64,000 bases of DNA, taken from positions 32,491,323-32,555,322 of the forward strand of contig BTPG01000008.1 in assembly GCA_036245525.1 (NCBI GenBank). Direction: 5' to 3'. The DNA comes from Semisulcospira habei. Lineage: Eukaryota > Mollusca > Gastropoda > Semisulcospiridae. The notes beneath the pieces were generated by a model. That model saw nothing but the letters and a program-made list of their open reading frames with translations, did not search any database and had not been told where the DNA came from. Below are positions 34,901 through 48,152 of the stretch, in pieces; the first letter of the stretch is position 1; each line of letters begins with the position of its first letter. The position numbers and the translations under genes were made by a program.

Positions 34901-37900
34901 CCACAAGTGTGCTTTCCACTGCAGCAAAATGACAGTTTCACATCATGACAGCATTCTTATATACTGGCTAAGATTCCTTAGTTACCACTGCAACATGAAA
35001 CATGGCTCTAGAACCATTAAACACCTTAACTGCTGAGAAAAACTGACCACCAACACCACCCAAATGCAAAAGGTATAGATCCTCATGAAGCCCCGCAGTT
35101 GTGAGGGCTCTTGGAGATCTGTACCTCTTGCAAAAAAAGAACCTTGTATCCAAGTTCCCTTGACAGTCGGGACTGTCCGATGGTGAATAAGCAGGAATTC
35201 CAAATAAACAATCCGCGCCCACTGGCAGTGAAGGGATCAACTTACTTTTTGTCTGTGCGCTTGATCTCCTTCACCTTGATTCCCTTCTTTTTAAAGACTT
35301 TCTTCAGTGTTCCTTCCTCCACTCCCTTAGCATTTGACACAATAACAGTCGGATTACCTGAAATAACACATCAAGTATACACATTTTTACAGTCAATTAC
35401 AAAAACAGACGCTCTGCATGTAAAGATCACCTATATTCAAAATCAAGTTGAAAATCATGTCAGAAAATGTGCTGCTAAAATGAAAGATACATCAAAACTA
35501 TATGTATATCAATCTTGTGGGTGTCAGCAGCGGTAATAGTAGCTATGTTTCCTGCAGGAATCATCATGACTAAAACTGCTACCGACACCCTACAGGTTTA
35601 ACAATGTTCCAAAAGGTATGCTGAAAGTCTACCATGCAATGATGCATCTTCACTTCCAGCAACTCTTCAGCCTGGCAAGTAACTTCTGACGATTGATCAA
35701 TAAAAGAAAAAAGATGAATGCAAGCTTGCATGAAAAAAAGTTGCAATCTTTTCAAAACTCTTTGAAGGACAAAATGAATGTAGCTGTACAGGCAACAAAG
35801 TGACTATACCTGGCAGGTTAGCTGGTGCTTTAGTTTTAGCAGGTACTGTCTGTTTTCCTTTAACTACTTTAGGTGGTGGAGCCTCTTCTTCACTGCCATC
35901 ACTCTCATCACTGTCTGCATGAGCAGCAACAAACATACCGACATGCTGAACTAGCTGAAGATCAGGTGTACTGACAGCATCAACAACTATTATCAGGGAC
36001 GGCCAAATATCTCAGCGTGCAAGAAGCCATCTTAAGTTTAACCTTTTTGTTGAAGCGATTCCTACAGAAAAGGTTCTGCACATTCTGCCCCAGGACTGAA
36101 ATCCCCCAATTTTGAAGAATTTTGCCCTCTGAAGGACTGTATTATAATTCTAGAGGCAGATCGAGCACGATCGTTTATGGGTGGTGCCAGAATAGCTTGG
36201 CGCCTAGCTATTCTGGCACCACCCTTGAATTATCATGCTCGACCCATGTCTTGCTGTGGTGCGTCAGGGCTGAACGAGTTAATAAAGGGGCCTAAAATTG
36301 CCTGCTGGTCTGTGATCTGGACAGCTCAAACATCTAGCTTCAATATCATACAGGAATCTGTACTTGTGGATTACGGTTGAATGTTTGCAGAACCAGTATC
36401 ACAATTCCGGTCCAAGCTAATCTGGCTCTACACTTAACTATCAAAGCAAACATTCCCTCATGTCCAATATGCGCCTAGTGCATTTGGCCCTCCCTGAATA
36501 TCAACAGGTCATGACAACACTGTATCCAGACCGACTGTGTGCGTGTGGCTCGTAAAGTAAAATGGAGGCAAAAACATTTTTAAAAAATAAACTGAAATGC
36601 TGCAACGGACGCCTCTTCACACATACATGATAATCATACTAAAAGATTGCCTATGCGAGTGCTGGTAGTATTCACAACGTATAACACAAAGCAAACGACA
36701 GAAAAACTATCAATCATTTCTTGCAGAAAAACACTGTACATATCTATAATGGGCAGAAAACAAGAACATTCTTTAACATTCTTTTAGAAAGAATTTATAA
36801 CTAATTTACGAAAGCAGAGCAAAAATGTGTGCTGGTCATTTAGGACCTCGTGGCTTAAGGCTGCGAGGTCCAAAACAGACCTCATAAAGAATGATTAAAG
36901 CAGCGAGATACAAACCATCTTCCTCACTCTCATCACTGTCATCATCACTGTCTGTGGCTGCAGCATTCTTCGCTGGGGCAGCTTTCTGAGCAGGCTTGGG
37001 AGCATCATCTTCATCGCTGCTTTCCTCATTGCTCTCTGTTGCACAAAAGAAATGGCAAGACTTATTTCGCGAGTGAAATGTAGGGGTGCCCATCTGAGTT
37101 TGGACCTCGCAGACTCAAGACCAAGGTCCAATATCCCAGAACCAGCACATGTATTTCACAAATAACTGTCCAGGAGTCATTACACATCTTTCACCAGCCC
37201 ATGAAATAACACAAGTACACATATGAGAGAAAGTAATGACACAACCAGACCTGACTACCCCTTTTTTTTTTGTTGCAAATTTAGGGGACCACCAAGGCCA
37301 AAATGTGGGATTTGACATCAAAATGGGGGAATTCACGGATTGCAAATGGTGGTCGCATGTTCTGCAAAAAGCAAAACCGTCACTTCTTGACGAAGCGATA
37401 ATGAACGACCATCGCTCCATGTACGATGAACTAGAGCAAGTCATGAGCTTCGGTTTTTTCTTCTTTCCATCGTCGCTAGAGTCTTTCCGCTTAGACACGA
37501 CACTGGCAGAGCACGCTACATTACATAGCTGCCAAACTTGAGGCAACGAAAATCCTGAGCTGCGGCCTCCACGACGCTAGCCCTTGCTTCCAGGTGCCGA
37601 AAAATCAAACGGGGAGGGGGGGGGGGGGGGCTACGCAGTGCGCGTCAGCCCGCCTAGGTTTACTGCGCAGCGATGTTTATGTCTGCCCGGCACATTTTAC
37701 AAACGGCAAAGTGTTCGCCCTTTCTCGATTTGTCGATGATGCAAGGAACGCTTGTAGTCTGGATGGAACTTCACCAACCACTTCTGCTTCTTTGGAGGCA
37801 TCATTTTGTTGTAAATCGAAAATAACACTTGTGAAAATCGCTAAGCATGTGCTCCAGACCAGGGCAATTTCGAAGGAACCGGAACAAACACAGAATGGAT

Positions 37901-40900
37901 GCAAATTTGCTGCGCATGCGTAATCAAGACTGGCTGTGGGTCCCCGAACGCTTAGGGGTACAGTATAGCGGCAGGCTCTCAACTACAGGCGCTTGACTGG
38001 GAGCGGTACGCCAAAATGCCTCGAATTTTCAAACAAAACTTGAAAATCTGAAAATCGGGAAAAATGTACCCAAAAAAAAAAACGGAAAATCAGGACTTGA
38101 AAAAAAATCGGGAAATTCCTGATAAAATCGGGAGGGTTGGCAGCTATGACATTAGATCGAGCGTAAATATGTACGAGTAAATTTGGCGGATGGAAGTCTT
38201 GCGCTGTCTCACTTCAAGGCTGAAAACACCGAGGGAAGACAGCGAAGACTGAATAATAAAAAAGCGCAAACAATGCGCAAAAACACATCTCTGCGGTTTT
38301 GAGGGATTTTGACTCGTCGTAATGCGTGAATCGGGATCAAAATGGGGGAATTGTGAATCAGGTCTTAAATGGGGGAAAATCATGCAAAATCCGTGATGGT
38401 AGACAGGTATGCACCACTGTAACCACCACATCAGAAACACTTTTAATGTTTCCACATTTTCAGTTGGCCATCAGTTATGACAGTTTAGTTGCATTTCTTT
38501 TGCCCTCAGTTTATTTTGCAAAATCAAGCAATCACACACCAGCAAATTCTCACTTTCACATTTCAGTCAAGCTAAAGACAACTGAAACTGATAAACCTCA
38601 ACGAGTAAGAGATGGACTGCCACAGTTCACTCGTACTCAATGGAAGAGAAACAACTTACCCTCAGCAGCCGGGACAGGTTTCTTTTGGGCTGCCTTCGTT
38701 CCCTTGGGGTTAGCTATAAAAAAAAAAAAAAAAAAAGAATCTAATCTTGCAACTGAAGAAAATATCACCGTGTTTATTTTCAATTTCAACAAAATGTCAA
38801 CATTTTTGTTTCTAGATTAATAGCTAGTTGCAACAATCATTCAGCATTTAAGTGTGTGAAGGAGTTCGAACCCCCTGACAGTATACTGTAGCCAAGAGGT
38901 CTCACGCCTTCACAATAATGTTGTGCTCAGTACCAGACCCCTGCCTATTTGACAGACAGCGATTTGGGTGCTGTGGCACCAGCAACCCCAAAACTCAAAC
39001 AAGATTCATAATCTCCACGGCTCACGAAGGTGTATGCCTCTTGATGCTGTAAAAGGGGTTGGGGGTTAGTTAGGGGTATGCCAGTCTGGCAGTTAAATCT
39101 TCAACATGAGAAACGCGAGTTAGGGCGTAACATCTTTTGTCCACCAACAAGGTGATTTCGAAGACATGGCACTGAAAAAGTCTACATTTTTTTTTTTACC
39201 CCAGCTGGGTTTTAACCCACGACCTTGCGGATGCGAATCGAACGCTCCATCGCCGAGCCACCCAGCACACCTAAGAAACGCATACACGAGACATAGATCC
39301 AACAGTTGCAGAGGCACATGAGAATCTATACTTCAGACGTCAAGTTTTTATCCATGTTCCTTGAACGCCTCTTTAGCATTAAGGCCAGAACATGATACCC
39401 CCAAAAATGTCATTTTCGGCGTTCTAAGTGTTTTTGGGTCGACTTAATTTTTGGGTTGTTTGAACCCCAAGACCCCCAGCCACAACCATAAAATATCACA
39501 TAATACCTTTCATTTGCTGTATAAAAAAAAATAAAGTGTTCGCGACATCTTTTGCTCAAAAACATCCAATGTTTGGTTGATTGATTGATTGTACATTGCT
39601 TAACGTCCCGACAGCAACAAGGCTTTCTCAGGACGTGCCTGCACTGCTTGTGAAAAAAAAAACAACTAAACAGAACATTGAATGTATGTCGCCAGCCGGT
39701 CAAATACGTTAAATAAACCTAACACATGGGGCCTAAATAAAGCTAAGACCATTTAGCAACACACATCCAATATCAAGAGCTACAGGCAGTGCAGACAGTA
39801 GGGAGAGTTTTAAAAAGGCAAATACAGGTGAATGGACCTCGGGTAGACAGAAACACATGCCCCAGAATAGAGAGAAAAACTCACCCTGTGGGGCTGACCA
39901 GGGTGACCCTGGGAACTAAAAAGTACCTAACCCCACCCAAGTCCCCCAGGGCAGACCCGGGTGGGGGTATCCAATGTTTGGACCCCAACACCACTGCCAT
40001 GTTTGGGTCCATTCAAACCAGTTCAGTCTCTACTTTCCCATTCACAAACCAGCTGAAGGTCGCAAAGGCTCTATAAATAGCTATTAGCACAAAACTGACG
40101 TCACAAACGACTGGAGATTTCCTTGCACCTACGTTATGCTAACGAGATAGTACTATTTTCAGAAACCGGCCAGATCAGAGCGTGCCGAGTGGTCCGGTCG
40201 GCTCCGGGATTTTCCGACCATCCCATAATGCACCATTATGCATGGCGTACAACTTGATCAAAATACGTGAATCGCTTATTCAGATCACGCATTTTCGACA
40301 CCGAGTGAGGAGAGAAAACAGTCCTAAGCCTCCTACCGAGACGGTGGTGAAATCCGCAACACGCAAGAAACTTGAATGGATGAAAGATGCTCGCGACGTT
40401 GCTCAGGTGTATCTAAAGTGACAGTACAGCAGACATTTTGTCCACACGATGGACAGTTTTTTTTTTTTTTTTACATTTTACCAAAGAGTGCACATATCCA
40501 AGAGTATTGTGCATTAGTTTGCGTTTGGTGACCATGTGAATTTTTGTTTTTGGTCTCTTGATGACCGATTTATAATGATTTCCACTGCTCATTATAAACT
40601 TACTGATGCACTGAATGCACTGGTCTATTTAGCATATAAATAGCTTTAAAAAAACAAAAAAGATGCAAGAGGATATATGCATTTAAAACAGGAACATTTT
40701 GAAATTTTGCTAATCGACATTTTTTCCAGTTTTTGATGCATTAACCTTTAGCGTGCTGGTGGCGACATTTGACACCAGCTGCCATCTTGCTTGATTTATG
40801 GTCTGCTCATAATCGGCTATGGTAAACACACAGGGTTGCAATGACAGACTTTGCAAAGGATCGTGGGCGATTGTAAATGAGGCTTGCTTCCGTTTTCTAT

Positions 40901-41663
40901 CGGCCATCTTGCTAACTTCAAATGTGTTCGAGCGATTCAAATTTTCTAGGCGAGAGGTTGGTCCGACGGCTTCATTTTGACAAAAGATGGCCGATAAGGA
41001 GTTGGAAGCATTCATCCAGGAATACTTTAAGGACTCGGATTCCGACAATGGAGACTTTCTTGGCTTTTTGCCAGAAGACTCGAGACCAACGGGGGTGGGA
41101 GATAGTGTGGTGATGGACAGGGGAGTGGTTTGGAATCGGGTGCTAGTGAAAGCATAAACGGTGCCTGATGGATAAAGTCATCAATCGGAGCATGGAATTA
41201 CCCGTACTGAAAAAAAAACATTTTCCAGAGATGTTTACCCCCCCCGAAAAAAAAAATGGAGTAATGGGCTATGCCAGAAAGAGTAATCTTGGGTAAAAAG
41301 AGTAATGCTTTCTGTCAACACATTTGATCGTTCTCAAACGCAATCTCACTTAACAAGTTCTTACAAAGCCTTGCAGTTTTTATTTGCACTCGAAATGAGA
41401 TACAAGTGAAAAGAAAAAAAAAATCAGTGTTAATTCCGGCATGCCTACCCTCAATTTGACGTTTCAGTATTAGCTATTTGAAATTTCAGTAATACTATTA
41501 AAATTTCAGTAATACTATTACTATTGTTACCTATTATTTTTGCACTGTTTTTTTATATTGTGCCTTTTATATTAGCACGAGCGCAAAAATAAAAATGACA
41601 CACACACACATCACTAACCAGGACACATATAGTTTGCACATCTCTGTAATGGGTTAAATAGTG

Positions 41664-41722
<59 letters not shown>

Positions 41723-44700
41723 CATCCTCACTTAATTTTTTTAATTTTATTTTAAAACTTCCACATTGCGAAATTTTCTGATCATTGCACTTAGGTCCAA
41801 CCAAGGGAAAGCAGACACCGACAGGTTGGTTAAATAAAGGGACGTAATCGAGCAAATTGTCCTAGTGTGCTTACTCCCCTTGTTATTGTTTTAATTTGAC
41901 TAACTCCAACATTTACTTTATTTCTAGGTTTAAAAGGCAACTAATATTAATGATAAATTAGGATTGATTGTACATTGCTTAACGTCCCGACAGCAACAAG
42001 GCTTTCTCAGGACGTGCCTGCACTGCTTGTGAAAAAAAAAAAAATAACCAGAAAATTGAATGTATGTCGCCAGCCGGTCAAATACGTTAAATAAACCTAC
42101 AACATGGGGCCTAAATAAAGCTAAGACCATTTAGCAACACACATCCAATATCAAGAGCTACAGGCAGTGCAGACAGTAGGGAGAGTTTTAAAAAGGCAAA
42201 TACAGGTGAATGGACAAAGGGTAGACAGAAACACATGCCCCAGAATAGAGAGAAAAACCCACCCTGTGGGGCTGACCAGGGTGACCCTGGGAACTAAAAA
42301 ATACCTAACCCCACCCAAGTCCCCCAGGGCAGACCCGGGTGGGGGGATAAATTAGGAAATCATATAAATTATTATTTTATGTACTAATGTTGGATCTGGT
42401 CATGGACCCGGTTATGTTTTGAAGTAGGATTTTGTTTGATCACTTTCTAAGAAAAAAAGCAAATTGGAATGATTTCAAAAATCGTAGTTTTTGTTTTAAA
42501 TAATCGTAATAGTGTAAAAAAAAATCGTAGTGGCGTAATCTATGCCAAAAATCGTAAGCAATTACTCCAAAATCGTAAGGGTAAACATCTCTGATTTTCA
42601 CTAGGGGGGAGGGGGGGGGGTCTGGGGGCATTTTGAAAATTTACATTAAAATGTGTGCAATCTGGTGCATTTTAGAGAGAAACTAAGCAGCTTAACCACC
42701 TAAAAATCATGCTTTTTTATTTTTTGGGTGCATTTTTCATTTTTTTGTGTGTTAAAAGGTTTAAAAGTATATTAAAAGTATTCAACAGAATATATCCAAA
42801 TGTTTTTTTCAAAACACATCTAAATGTCTTTGCATTTTTTATTTTTGAGTTTTCTTATAAATATAAGTTATTTACTATGTAACATGGTCATTGAACTGGA
42901 GAAAGGTTATATATATTTAACATACTTTGATCACACTTTACTGGAAATACATTGAAATTAATTTATTCGTAAATTAAATAATATTGCTGAACAGGTAAAC
43001 TTCAAGCGCATTAAAAAATAGAAAAATATTCACAAACCTAAATAGTGAATTTGCCAAACATTTGAAACATGTCACAAAAGAGGACACGTGAAACACATCA
43101 AAACAAACAATTCCAAACAAATTTTTCAAAAGCATGGGCCAAATGCACTTTTGGCATTCAAACATCATTGCCCTTCAAGTTTCTGCGACCCAAAGTCCGC
43201 GTGCAGCGTAGTTAATATTAACTCCGCACAGTTCGCAATATGCCAGCCCACAGGCCGCTAACTTGCGAATATACTGAGCTAGGAGCTCACAGTTACAGTT
43301 TTCTCAAGCCAAGTCCATCTCCAAATATTCTTGGCTCCAGAATCATCTATTTGGGTAGTTTTCTCTCTGGCATATCGACTCGACGACGACTACCACTAAA
43401 GACCGGAAGCGACCTGCGCGAGCTAAAGCCAACGCCTCGCTCAACTTAGAATATGCAGTTTGGTTTGATTGTACATTGCTTAACGTCCCGACAGCAACAA
43501 GGCTTTCTCAGGACGTGCCTGCACTGCTTTTGAAAAAAAAAAAAAAACCAGAATATTGAATGTATGTCGCCAGCCGGTACACTACGTTAAATAAACCTAC
43601 AACATGGGGCCTAAATAATGCTAAAACCATTTGGCAACACACATCCAATATCAAGAGCTACAGGCAGTGCAGACAGTAGGAAGAGTTTTAAAAAGGCAAA
43701 TACAGATGAATGGACCTCGGGTAGACAGAAACACATGCCCCAGAATAGAAAGGAAAACCCACCCTGTGGGGCTGACCAGGGTGACCCTGGGAACTAAAAA
43801 GTACCTAACCCCACCCAAGTCCCCCAGGGCAGACCCGGGTGGGGTAATATGCAGTTTGGGGATGGATATCCGCCACGTAGAGATTGCGAAATACGGTATT
43901 GAAATAGCGACGATTTTTTTTCGGCTCAATTTTTTTTCTTCGGCGGATTGACATCTTCCATGCTCTGATCAATAGCAGTGATAATTATTACGCAGAAATG
44001 TGTGCATCTGACCCTCTAAAGCCTCGAATGACGCACTAGTGTTCCGAGCTCTTCTCGTTACGATAACACAATTTGAAGAATTGCGACAATCTTTATTCAT
44101 TTATTTACCTACATGCCAAATTGCACAATCATACATAGAAAAATGAAAAAGTTGTAGGCTTTTGAAGTAGGGTAGCATTGGGTTCAGCCCACTCAAAAAA
44201 GAACGCAGTGGCAGGGAAAAGAACTTCCAGCGGTGGTCACAAAAAAATTTTTGTGGCATTTTTCAAAGTCTATATATAATCCAGCAGTTATTTTACATCA
44301 TTCTGACATGACATTCTGGCAACACATGATACAAATATCATATCCAAATATGAAATGGATCGGTCAAGCCATTCAAAAGATACCTTTTATATTTGGAAAA
44401 AAAATCATTCTGAGAAAACTGTCCCAAAAGATTGGACAAGCAACACAAGAGTACTGTGCCATAACAAACACCTACGGGATAAAAAAAAAAATTTTTTTAA
44501 TTGAATAGGCACATATAGAAACATATTTCTCATGAGAAAATGAAAAGCAAAAGGTTTCTCAGTCTTTGATATATGCACACTGATGAAGTTTCTACAGGTG
44601 AAGTGTCGTGCACAAAGTCTGTCACTTCAGATTCACCTGAGCGATGTGTAAAACCAAATTTCTTTATCATTTACTGTCAAATGCTGACGTCGCGAGCATC

Positions 44701-47236
44701 TTTCATCAATTCAAGTTTCTTGCGTGTTGTGGATTTCATCACCGTCTCGTCGGTATTTACAGTAGGAGGTTTAGGGTTTTTTTTCTCTGTCTTCACTCGG
44801 GTTCGTCTGCTCGAACACATCTCTCTTCGTCTGTTCAACCTCGCAGCAACTAGTTGAGCACCACGCAACTTCTTTGAAGCCGTTGGAGACATTTTCAAAG
44901 ATTACAACTGATGGACTTGCGAAATATTGCTGAAGTGATGTAAAACGTTGAAAATGCGTGATCTGAATGAGCGATTCTCGTATTTTGATCGAGCTGTACG
45001 CCATGCGTAATGGTGCATTGTGGGACGGTTGGAAAGACCCGAAGCCGGTCGGAAAAAACCGAAGTCACCCAGAAAACTCGGCGCGCTCTGCTCATTGGTC
45101 GGTTTCCGAAAATAGTATCATCTCATTAGCATAACGTCCGTATCAGGAAATCTCCAGTCGTTCGTGAAGTCGGTTTTGCGCCAATAGCTATTTATAGAGC
45201 CTTTGTAACCTTCAGCTGGTTTGTGAATGGGAAAGTAGAGACGGAACCGGTTCGAATGGACCCAAACATGGCGGCATTCGGCGCTCACAAAGCAGTGTTG
45301 TCGGGGTCCAAACATTGAAGTTTGAGCAAAAGACGTCGCAAACGCTTGAAACATTGAGCAGGTACTTCACTTTATTTTTTTAAGTAAATAAAAGGTATTT
45401 TGTGATATTTTATGGTTGTGGCCGGGGACCAGGGGCTTCAAACACAAAAATCCAGTCAACCCAAAAACACTTCGTTCACCAAAATTGACGTTTTTGTGGT
45501 ACAGTGTCTCCCCTTACTCCAGGAAGAACCCATCATGTACAGACCAGATCGCCACTCTCCGCATCATCGTGGAACAGTCTCTGGAGTGGAGCTCCCCGCT
45601 GTACGTCAACTTTGTGGATTATGAGAAAGCATTTGACAGTGTGGACCGAGAGACTCTGTGGAAACTCCTACGACACTACGGTGTACCCACAAAGCTCGTC
45701 CGCCTGATCAAAAGCAGCTACGATGGCATGACATGTCGCGTGATCCACGAAGGGCAGTTCACCAGGGAGCTCCAGGTCAGAACCGGTGTCAGGCAGGGGT
45801 GTCTGCTGTCTCCGTTCCTCTTCCTACTGGCCATAGACTGGGTCATGAAGATGACCACAGACGAAGTGGAATACAGTGGACACAGCTTGACGACCTCGAT
45901 TTTGCAGACGACTTGGCATTACTGTCCCACACTCATCAACAAATGCAGGACAAGACCACGAGGCTTGCTGACATCTCGTCCCAAGTGGGCCTCACCATTC
46001 ACAAACAGAAAACAAAGACAATGAGGCTGAACGCAACCAGGGAAGAACCAGTCTTGCTTGCTGGCACCCCGTTGGAGGAGGTGGAGTCCTTCACCTATCT
46101 CGGGAGCATCATAGACAAAAAAGGCAGCACCGATGCAGATGTCAGAGCACGAATCGGTAAAGCCAGAGCAGCCTTTCTCCAGTTGAAAAAAGTGTGGAGT
46201 TCCAGAGAGCTGTCACAACACACCAAAGTCCGGATTTTCAACTCCAATGTAAAAGCAGTTCTCCTATATGGAGCAGAGACATGGAGATTGACAAAAACCA
46301 CAGTCAACAGAGTACAGACCTTCATGAACAGTTGCCTTAGAAGAATTTTGAAAATCCACTGGCCAGAGAAGATCAGCAACATCAGACTCTGGGAGAGAAC
46401 AGAGCAGATAACAGCAGAGAATGAAATTGGGCGAAGAAGATGGGGATGGATCGGTCACAGTCTGAGAAAGCCAGCTTCCAGTATCACTAGGCAGGCATTG
46501 TCATGGAACCCCCAGGGAAAGAGGAAAAGAGGTAGGCCGAGAAACTCCTGGCGTCGAGACCTCCAAGCAGACATCAAGAAACTGGGAACCACCTGGAGTA
46601 GAATCGAAGGAGAAGCACAGGACAGGAGTTGCCGGGTAGGGGTGACAGGCGTAAGTCTCCCCTTAAGGGGAGACATGGTAGTCAAATAATGAATTTTTTG
46701 TGTCAGAAACTGTTGGCTGTTTGTTGTCATTTTATGATGTAAAATAACTGCTGGATTATATATAGACTTTGAAAAATGTCCCAAAAAATATTTTTGCGAC
46801 TTATAATGCATCAAAAACTGGGAAGAAGTTGCAAAATTAGCTAAATTTCAAAATGTTCTTGTGTCTGAACTAATGCATATATATATATTCTCTCACTTCT
46901 TTTTGTTTTTTAAATCCATTTATGTGCTAAATAGACCTGTGCATGGAAATTGCATTCAGTACATCAGTAATTTTATAATGAGCACTAGAAATAATTATAA
47001 AGCAAGAGACCGAAAACAGAAATTCACATGGTCACCAAACAAACTAATACACTAAACTCATATTCCATGCACAGAAATATTGCAACACATGTTACAAATA
47101 TCATATCCAAATATGAAATGGATCGGTCAGGCCATTCAAAAGATACCTTTTATTTGGTTGAAAAATCACATTTTGAGAAAACGGTGCCAAAAGATTGGAC
47201 AAGCAAAACGGAGTACTGTGCCATAACACCTATGGG

Positions 47237-47270
<34 letters not shown>

Positions 47271-48099
47271 GTTGAATAGCCACATATAGAAACATTTGAA
47301 AATGAAAAGCAAAAGGTTTCTCAGACTTGGATATATGCACACGTTGAAAATGCGTGATCTGAATGAGCGATTCTCGCATTTTGATCGAGTTGTACGCCAT
47401 GCGTAATGGTGCATTGTGGGACGGTCGGAAAGACCCGAAGCCGTTCGGAGCCTGGCCAGAAAAACCCGAAGTCATCCAGAACACTCGGCGCGCTCGACGT
47501 TTTTGGGGTACCGTGTCTCCCCTTAAATGGTTTCTTTAACACAATCTGCATCCAATGATAGTGCTGTGATTGAAATGGTAAATTGTCAAGAGCCATGACA
47601 GTACAACGCTCTTCATAATATATAAAAAAGAAAACAAGACAATTGCTACAACAAACAGGGCTCACCTTTTGATGTGGGGAATGCAGGTTTTTCATCATCA
47701 CTATCCTCCTCACCACTGTCATCTAGAAACATATGAAACATTGTATGGACCTTTAGTAACATACCAGCAAGTTGTAATGCCAACCTGACGCAGGCACAAA
47801 AACCTTTTTCTTTAAAAACCTTCACAGCTTCAGAGAAAATTTAAGCATCCAATAAACCCAAGACCAACTTGTTCAAAAGAAGCATTGAACCAAAGTTTCT
47901 ACCAAAAGACAGAGTAGACCATTGCTTTTACATCTTTAATTTAACACTGCAACTCAATGCATACATGCAGACCTGCCTACCCTTTACATTTGAAATGTGT
48001 AGTGTTCCGGACCAAATGTGTAGTTTTTCAGGCAAATGAGTAGTTTCAACCGAAACTTGACATGGTTAATTGTGGCACACCACTCACTCACACACAGAT

Positions 48100-48152
<53 letters not shown>

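Noticed and set aside
39199..39272. Functional tRNA gene
   Set aside because: Box B has drifted, no cloverleaf closes properly, and it continues into an A-rich tail; better as a SINE head.
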